From: Marinobacter sp. NP-4(2019)
Lineage (GTDB): Bacteria > Pseudomonadota > Gammaproteobacteria > Pseudomonadales > Oleiphilaceae
DNA length: 64,000 bases
Assembly (NCBI RefSeq): GCF_003994855.1
Contig: NZ_CP034142.1
Location: forward strand, 434,001 to 498,000
Direction of reading: 5' to 3'
The notes under the pieces: generated by a model
Told to the model about the DNA's origin: nothing
Databases searched by the model: none
What the model saw: only the letters and a program-made list of their open reading frames with translations
Program-made: the position numbers and the translations under genes
In this document: piece after piece, positions 58,846-64,000 of the stretch
Position numbering within the stretch: the stretch's first letter is position 1
How the letters are laid out: every line of letters begins with the position of its first letter

Positions 58846-61335
58846 ATGAGACAAAAAACCAGACTGGGCGGGGTTGCCCTCACGGCAATCCTGCTTTCCG
58901 GCTGCCTGAGCAGCAGTGGCGGCAGCGATAATGACTCAAACGCCCCAGCGCCTGTCGTTGGCGGCGAACAGCAACTTTTCAAGGCAACCGTTAAACGCAC
59001 CGCTTTCGGTATTCCCCATATCGAAGCCGATGATTTCGTCAGCATGGGATACGCGTACGGGTACGTGCAGGCGGAAGACAATCTCTGCCTGCTAGCGGAG
59101 GATACCCTGACCGTGCGCGGCTTGCGTGCCCGTTTCCTCGGGGCGGATGGCTCATATCAGATCCCGTCCAACGGTGCGACCACCACCAACCTCAATGCTG
59201 ACTTTTTCTGGCGGGCAACCGCCACGGACGAAGCCATCCGGCCCCTCAAGACCGGCAGTGATCCGGAAGTGGGGGAGGCATCCCGTGGTTATGTTGCCGG
59301 GTTTAACCGTTACCTTGAAGAGCTGAGGAACGGTCAGCATCCCGGGCGCCATGAGGCCTGTCGCGGTGAACCCTGGCTGATGCCGATGGAAGTGGATGAT
59401 ATGTACCGCCGGTATCTCCGCCTTGCAGTTCTGGCGTCGTCATCGGTCTTTGTTGATGGTGTGGCGACGGCGCAGCCGCCGGCCACGGACGTACCGGAAC
59501 TGTCCGCGGACGAGATTCTGGATGCCCTTGCGGAGGCGGGGATTGATGACAGCGAAGACCTGCCCTTCCCATTTGCGGATGAATTACCGATCGGCAGCAA
59601 CATGTACGGCTTGTCTGCCGGTGCCAGTCGAACCGGTGAGTCGATGTTGTTTGGCAATCCGCATTTTCCATGGGAGAAGACCGAACGCCTCTATCTCGCT
59701 CACCTGAAAGTCGGGGATCAGGCCGAGATCATGGGGGCTGCGCTCTATGGCCTGCCGGCGGTGCTGATTGGTTTTAATGATCAGTTCGCCTGGAGCCACA
59801 CGGTTTCCACCGCGTATCGCTTCAGTTTCTATGAGCTGACCCTGAACCCCGCCGACCCTACCCAGTATCTGTACGAGGGTGAGTTTGTGGATATGGAGGC
59901 CACCGACATCACCGTGCAGGCGCTGGGTGACAATGGCGAGGTGACCGACGTTACCCGCACACTCTACAGTTCCCGTTACGGGCCCATGCTGACCTTTGAA
60001 GCGGCAGGTGTGCCGATACTGAACTGGTCAAACGCCAAGGCCTACACCCTGCGTGATGCCAATGCCGAGAATGACCGCCTGCTGAACCAATTTTTCCGCT
60101 GGAATCAGGCTGACAGTTTCGAGGAGTTTGTGGAACTGCATGGTAGCGTGCTGGGCGTGCCCTGGGTTAATACCGTGGCAACCGGACCGGGCAAGCCGGC
60201 CTATTACGGCGACCTGACCGTAGTGCCCAATGTGCCGGATGCCAAGGCACAGACCTGCGCCACGCCGTTGTCCCCGGTATTTGATCTGCTGGCTCCGGGC
60301 CTGCCGCTGATGGATGGTGCCCGCGCCGACTGTCAGTGGGACACAGACGCGGATGCCCCCGCCGAGGGTGTGTTCGGGCGCTCGAATCTTCCGTCCCTGC
60401 AGCGGGATGACTGGGTGCACAACTGCAATGACAGTTACTGGGTGACTAACCCCGCCGAGCCGCTGACCGGATTCGCCGCCATCATCGGTGACGAGGAAAC
60501 TCCCCGTACCCTGCGTACCCGTAAATGTATGCAGCAGGTTATCCAGCGCCTTGATGGTTCCGATGGTAGGCCGGGCAGTACCGGCTTCGAGCTGGCCAAT
60601 CTGCAGGACATTGTTCTGGACAGCTCGCTGATGTCCGAGCAACTGGCGCGTGACGCAGTGTTGAGCGCCTATTGCCCGCTCGGTACATTGTTGGGCAGTG
60701 ATGGTCAGCCGGTGGATATAACCGAAGCCTGCGCGGTGCTTCAGGCCTGGGATGGCACTCACAACCTGGGTTCGGTGGGCGGCCATATCTGGCGGGAGTT
60801 CTGGCGCAACATCGATCCGTTGCCGGCGGAATCACCGGACAAGTGGCTGACGCCGTTTGATCCCTCCGACCCGGTCAACACCCCGGCCACTCTCAATGTT
60901 CTGAGTCCTCTGGTGCAGGCGGCTTTTGCCGATGGGGTGAAGGCCATACAGGACTCGCCGATGGCGATGGACGCTGCCATGGGCGACCTCCAGGTTTCCG
61001 GTATTCACGACACGGTGATCCCGGTGTTTGGCGGTGAGGGATTCGAAGGAGCGTTTACCATCGCCAGTTCGCGCCCACACGATATCAGCGATGGTCGATA
61101 CGACGTTAAGTACGGCAACAGTTATATCCAGACCGTGACCTGGGATGACCAGGGGCAACCGGTTGCGGAAGGGTTCGTGACCTATTCCCAGTCAACCGAC
61201 CCGGCATCGCCCTACTTCAGGGATATGACGGAGGCCTATTCCGGTAAACAATGGATCCGCTTCCCATACACGGAGGCAGACATCGAAAGTGATCCGGAGC
61301 TGGTACGATATCGCCTGGTGGAACTGGCGCGATAG
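58846..61335 (+). CDS. Lipoprotein penicillin acylase-family amidohydrolase
   Basis: An 829-residue Ntn hydrolase. A lipoprotein signal (LLSGC) is followed by a Ser/Gly linker, the alpha chain begins FKATVKRTAFGIPHIEADD, and the autocatalytic site G-SNMYGLSAG places the nucleophile at Ser251. The beta chain shows NPHFPWEKTERLY and IGFNDQFAWSHTVS. Relatives include acyl-homoserine lactone acylase PvdQ and aculeacin acylase, so long-chain amides are plausible substrates. It has no operon partner. Confidence 0.9.
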   Translation: MRQKTRLGGVALTAILLSGCLSSSGGSDNDSNAPAPVVGGEQQLFKATVKRTAFGIPHIEADDFVSMGYAYGYVQAEDNLCLLAEDTLTVRGLRARFLGADGSYQIPSNGATTTNLNADFFWRATATDEAIRPLKTGSDPEVGEASRGYVAGFNRYLEELRNGQHPGRHEACRGEPWLMPMEVDDMYRRYLRLAVLASSSVFVDGVATAQPPATDVPELSADEILDALAEAGIDDSEDLPFPFADELPIGSNMYGLSAGASRTGESMLFGNPHFPWEKTERLYLAHLKVGDQAEIMGAALYGLPAVLIGFNDQFAWSHTVSTAYRFSFYELTLNPADPTQYLYEGEFVDMEATDITVQALGDNGEVTDVTRTLYSSRYGPMLTFEAAGVPILNWSNAKAYTLRDANAENDRLLNQFFRWNQADSFEEFVELHGSVLGVPWVNTVATGPGKPAYYGDLTVVPNVPDAKAQTCATPLSPVFDLLAPGLPLMDGARADCQWDTDADAPAEGVFGRSNLPSLQRDDWVHNCNDSYWVTNPAEPLTGFAAIIGDEETPRTLRTRKCMQQVIQRLDGSDGRPGSTGFELANLQDIVLDSSLMSEQLARDAVLSAYCPLGTLLGSDGQPVDITEACAVLQAWDGTHNLGSVGGHIWREFWRNIDPLPAESPDKWLTPFDPSDPVNTPATLNVLSPLVQAAFADGVKAIQDSPMAMDAAMGDLQVSGIHDTVIPVFGGEGFEGAFTIASSRPHDISDGRYDVKYGNSYIQTVTWDDQGQPVAEGFVTYSQSTDPASPYFRDMTEAYSGKQWIRFPYTEADIESDPELVRYRLVELAR

Positions 61336-61349
61336 TGAGCAGCGCATCC

Positions 61350-61384
61350 ATGCAACGGGCACCGGGAACAGGTGCCCGCTGCAT
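61350..61384 (+). terminator. Hairpin after the acylase gene
   Basis: Perfect 7-bp GGGCACC/GGTGCCC stem (61357-61363 with 61371-61377), extended by ATGCA/TGCAT after two mismatched bases. There is no T-run, so it may be a weak terminator or a transcript-stabilising structure. Confidence 0.5.
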
Positions 61385-61453
61385 TGGCTAAGCGGTATTT
61401 GGCACGCTACTATTGTCGGGATTATCAGACAACAACCGATAACAGGTAATACG

Positions 61454-62533
61454 ATGCCAACAATGACTTTCCGCAAACCCTTCCTCGCAGCTTTTACGTT
61501 AGTGCTGTCTCTTCTCAGCACTTCGCTGATGGCCGAAAAAACGCACACCATCCGACTGGCGGAAACCTGGGGGCCGGGCTCGCCGATCCTCGGGGAAACG
61601 ACCCGACATATGGCCGCGATGGCTGAGCAGATGTCCGGTGGTCGCCTGCAGTTCCGTATTGACTCTTCCAACAAGCACAAGGCGCCATTCGGTATTTTCG
61701 ATCTGGTGCGCCAGGGTCAGTACGACATGGGGCACACCGCCTCTTATTACTACAAGGGCACGATTCCCAACGCCATGTATTTCACCACGGTACCGTTTGG
61801 CATGCTGGCCCCCGAGCAGTATGCCTGGTTCTATTACGGTGGCGGTATGGAACTGATGGAAAAGGTCTACAAGCCCTTCGATTTACTGTCGTTTCCGGGT
61901 GGCAATACCGGTAATCAGATGGGGGGATGGTTCCGTGAGGAGATTAAGTCCCTGGAAGACCTGAAAGGCCTGAAAATGCGCACCCCGGGTTTCGCCGGCG
62001 AGGTTATGGCCGAGCTGGGCGTGGCTGTGACCAATATCCCGCCGGGTGAACTCTATACTGCTCTGGAGCGCGGTACCATTGACGCCCTTGAGTGGGTGGG
62101 ACCGGCACTGGATCTGCCCATGGGCTTTCACCAGATCGCCGATTACTACTACTCAGGCTGGCAGGAGCCGGGTGCGGAGGTTCAGTTTCTGATCAACCAG
62201 AAAACCTGGGACAGCCTGCCAGAAGACCTTCAGGAGGTCCTGAGGGTGGCGATGCGTACCGCCGCCTATGACATGTATATAAAAACCATGCATGAAAGCG
62301 GCGAAGCGTGGGACCGCATGAAGGAAGACTACCCCAACGTGACCCACAAGACCTTCCCGCCGGAAGTGATTGAAGCCCTCCGGGATGCAACCGAAAAGCT
62401 GCTGGCCGAAGAGGCCGAGAAGGATCCGTTGGCGAAGGAAATCATTACTTCCCAGCGTGAATACATGAAGAAAATCCGCAAGTGGACCAATATCTCTGAC
62501 AAGGCCTACCTGAACAGTATCTCCACCGACTGA
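61454..62533 (+). CDS. TRAP transporter substrate-binding protein (DctP type)
   Basis: About 359 residues: signal peptide (FLAAFTLVLSLLSTSLMA) and a DctP fold (TIRLAETWGPGSPILGETTRHMAAMAEQ, LKGLKMRTPGFAGEVMAELGV, the binding-site Arg in KMRTPG). The WVGPALDLPMGFH and YYSGWQEPG segments resemble the oxo-acid-binding group (TakP-like). ATG 61454 gives a normal signal peptide, while an open extension to 61289 does not. No DctQ or DctM permease gene lies next to it in this window. Confidence 0.9.
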   Translation: MPTMTFRKPFLAAFTLVLSLLSTSLMAEKTHTIRLAETWGPGSPILGETTRHMAAMAEQMSGGRLQFRIDSSNKHKAPFGIFDLVRQGQYDMGHTASYYYKGTIPNAMYFTTVPFGMLAPEQYAWFYYGGGMELMEKVYKPFDLLSFPGGNTGNQMGGWFREEIKSLEDLKGLKMRTPGFAGEVMAELGVAVTNIPPGELYTALERGTIDALEWVGPALDLPMGFHQIADYYYSGWQEPGAEVQFLINQKTWDSLPEDLQEVLRVAMRTAAYDMYIKTMHESGEAWDRMKEDYPNVTHKTFPPEVIEALRDATEKLLAEEAEKDPLAKEIITSQREYMKKIRKWTNISDKAYLNSISTD

Positions 62534-62711
62534 GACCGTTCAGAAAGTGCCGGACAGGGCGCAGGGGGTGTTAATAAACACGCCTTCGTGTCCCTGTCGG
62601 TCCGTCTGTGTAACAAAATCGTCAAACATTGTCATTCCTCAGAAGAATGCAGTGTGATGCTCCAGCGTGTCTTATACTCAGGGCAGATCAACCCAGCAGG
62701 ACACGCCAGGG

Positions 62712-64000
62712 ATGCGCTTTGTATTACTCCACCTCGCCAGACTGATTGTTCTGACGGTTTGCCTTCTCTTGCCGTGCAGTGTCGCAGTGGCTGCATCCCA
62801 GCCTCTCTCCGATGGCTGGGAATATCGCTGGGGTGATTCTCCCTTCACCAGTGACGGTACCCCGGTCTGGACACTGGATGCCCCCGGACAAGACAACTGG
62901 CGTTCCATTGGTTTCCCATCGAATCCCCCCAACCGGAATGGCCGTGAGCACGTCTGGTTTCGGGTGATGTTGCCTGACGGGGAGTGGCAGGAGCCCGTTC
63001 TATACATTTTCAGTGTCGACCTGATCGTTCAGGTGTACTTCGAAGGCCAGAAAATCTACCAGTATGGCACCTTTGATGAACAGGGCCGTGGCCGTTTTGA
63101 GGGCTGGCCCTGGCATGAAATCAGCCTGCCTGAAGGATTTGAAGGCAAGTACCTGTACTTCCGGGTGTTCTCGGATTACACGGATATCGGGCTGTGGGGC
63201 GAAGTGTCGATCATGAATCGACCGGACCTGGTGCTGTACATCCTTGAAAACTCTCTGGAAGCGTTGGTTGTCGCGGCGTTTTCAATGCTGATTGGCTTGC
63301 TGGCACTGATTTTTGCGGTGTTGCAGGCGAAGAAAAAGAGTTTTGGCAGCCTCGCGCTGTTTGCGTTTGCCTCGGGAGGCATGTTGTTGGCGGAGAGTCA
63401 GGCCAGCCAACTGCTGTGGAATGTCCCATTGGCCTGGGATTACCTGGCTGCCGGTTCCTACTATCTGTTGCCGGTGGCCATGGCAATGCTGCTGGAACAG
63501 TGGCTGGCCGATCATCGTCCGCGAATGATCAACCTGGTGTGGAAAGTTCATCTGGTCTATGTGGTGGTAGCACTGGGGTTATCGCTGAGCGGGGCCGTCA
63601 ATCTGTCTTCGACGTTCCCGCCGTTTGATGCCCTGTTCCTGGTATCCCTGGTGACCATCACCCTGGTGGTCATTTATCGCTTCAAACACCTGTTGCTGGA
63701 ACAACGCATCATCCTGCTGGCCTATGCCATCTTTTGTGTGTTCCTGGTTGCGGATATGGCCGTGGCGCACGGGGTGTTGCCCTGGGGGCGGGTGCCTGTC
63801 AGTTGGGGCGCGCTGCTGTTTGCGCTGGCGGTGGTGATGATTTCTTTGTGGCATTACGCCCGCACCCAGCAGGCGCTTTACAAGCTGAACCTGTCTCTGG
63901 AGCAACAGGTGGCTGAGCGTACGGAGAAAGCCGAGACCCTGGCCAGGCGGGAACAGGCGAGAGTGAGATTGCTGACGTTCGAGAATGAAAAAAACCGGAT
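62712..64000 (+). CDS. 7TM-DISM sensor protein, truncated by window edge
   Basis: A frame of 429 complete codons that remains open at the window end. Signal peptide (LIVLTVCLLLPCSVAVAA), a periplasmic beta-rich 7TMR-DISMED2-like domain (about residues 30-175; HVWFRVMLPDGEWQEPVLYIF), seven TM helices (about 180-385), and the start of a coiled coil (LNLSLEQQVAERTEKAETLARREQ). Proteins of this layout continue into GGDEF, histidine kinase or PAS domains. Which applies here cannot be seen. ATG 62712 is preceded by CCAGGG. Confidence 0.82.
   Translation, partial: MRFVLLHLARLIVLTVCLLLPCSVAVAASQPLSDGWEYRWGDSPFTSDGTPVWTLDAPGQDNWRSIGFPSNPPNRNGREHVWFRVMLPDGEWQEPVLYIFSVDLIVQVYFEGQKIYQYGTFDEQGRGRFEGWPWHEISLPEGFEGKYLYFRVFSDYTDIGLWGEVSIMNRPDLVLYILENSLEALVVAAFSMLIGLLALIFAVLQAKKKSFGSLALFAFASGGMLLAESQASQLLWNVPLAWDYLAAGSYYLLPVAMAMLLEQWLADHRPRMINLVWKVHLVYVVVALGLSLSGAVNLSSTFPPFDALFLVSLVTITLVVIYRFKHLLLEQRIILLAYAIFCVFLVADMAVAHGVLPWGRVPVSWGALLFALAVVMISLWHYARTQQALYKLNLSLEQQVAERTEKAETLARREQARVRLLTFENEKNR

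Noticed and set aside
1..64000. CRISPR arrays, tRNA/rRNA genes, prophage or transposase genes
   Set aside because: No regularly spaced repeats, no recognisable RNA genes and no integrase or transposase motifs were seen on either strand. A tRNA or CRISPR scan would settle this.

Overview
The window looks like chromosome from a marine gammaproteobacterium of the Marinobacter/Pseudomonas type. This is an inference from moderately high G+C, overlapping ATGA/GTGA/TGATG gene junctions, the cat-ben-pca gene order, and the gene families present. I see no rRNA or tRNA genes, CRISPR array, prophage or intact insertion sequence.

Region by region. (1) 1-9.5 kb: the distal part of a Tad (Flp) tight-adherence pilus locus, all on +, in the order TadE-like, CpaB, secretin CpaC, TadZ/CpaE, ATPase CpaF/TadA, TadB, TadC, TadD, a small exported protein and a TadG-like protein. 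The Flp pilin and prepilin peptidase are not in the window. A PAS-GAF-GAF-GGDEF cyclase gene follows 21 bp later. (2) 11.6-12.8 kb: a first glutathione-dependent formaldehyde dehydrogenase gene, ending in a strong bidirectional terminator. (3) 12.9-18.2 kb, minus strand: an OmpA-family protein followed by a large Ig-like lipoprotein with a repetitive leucine-rich C-terminus, then a MotA/ExbB-like and MotB/OmpA-like membrane pair. (4) 18.4-24.4 kb: AraC, IclR and LysR regulators, a DcaP-like porin, S-formylglutathione hydrolase and a second formaldehyde dehydrogenase. (5) 24.5-29.1 kb: a complete Liv-type ABC transporter (minus strand), then a short chemoreceptor-like gene. (6) 30.2-44.9 kb: a complete benzoate-to-central-metabolism cluster. 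The minus-strand operon pcaI-pcaJ-pcaF-pcaD faces pcaR, then come catR (minus) and catB-catC-catA-benA-benB-benC-benD-benK, a terminator and benE. Together these convert benzoate through catechol, muconate and 3-oxoadipate to succinyl-CoA and acetyl-CoA. Three 15-bp GTTCG-N5-CGAAC-type sites lie between pcaI and pcaR, and an ATACC-N5-GGTAT dyad lies between catR and catB.

(7) 44.9-55.5 kb is a mixed accessory-like stretch: thioesterases, a DJ-1 family protein, an RNase J-like enzyme, and a minus-strand zinc-type uptake operon (histidine-rich outer-membrane protein, ZnuA-like and ZnuB-like, no ATPase). Beside it are the remains of two zinc-homeostasis genes (DUF1826 and a COG0523 GTPase) on either side of a Zur-like palindrome, and an unrecognised Cys/His-rich protein behind a good Fur box. 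A truncated DUF3565 gene abuts a SixA-CHAD fusion. (8) 55.5-64 kb: the SixA-CHAD protein, a Cache-type chemoreceptor, a lipoprotein of the penicillin acylase family, a TRAP-type solute-binding protein, and the start of a 7TM sensor cut by the window edge.

No wholly new multi-gene system is evident. The observations most worth pursuing are the decayed zinc-regulon island at 48.3-52.1 kb, the Fur-boxed unknown protein, the LPLxGDL-repeat lipoprotein with its OmpA partner, the SixA-CHAD fusion beside a deletion junction, and the triple PcaR-type operator.
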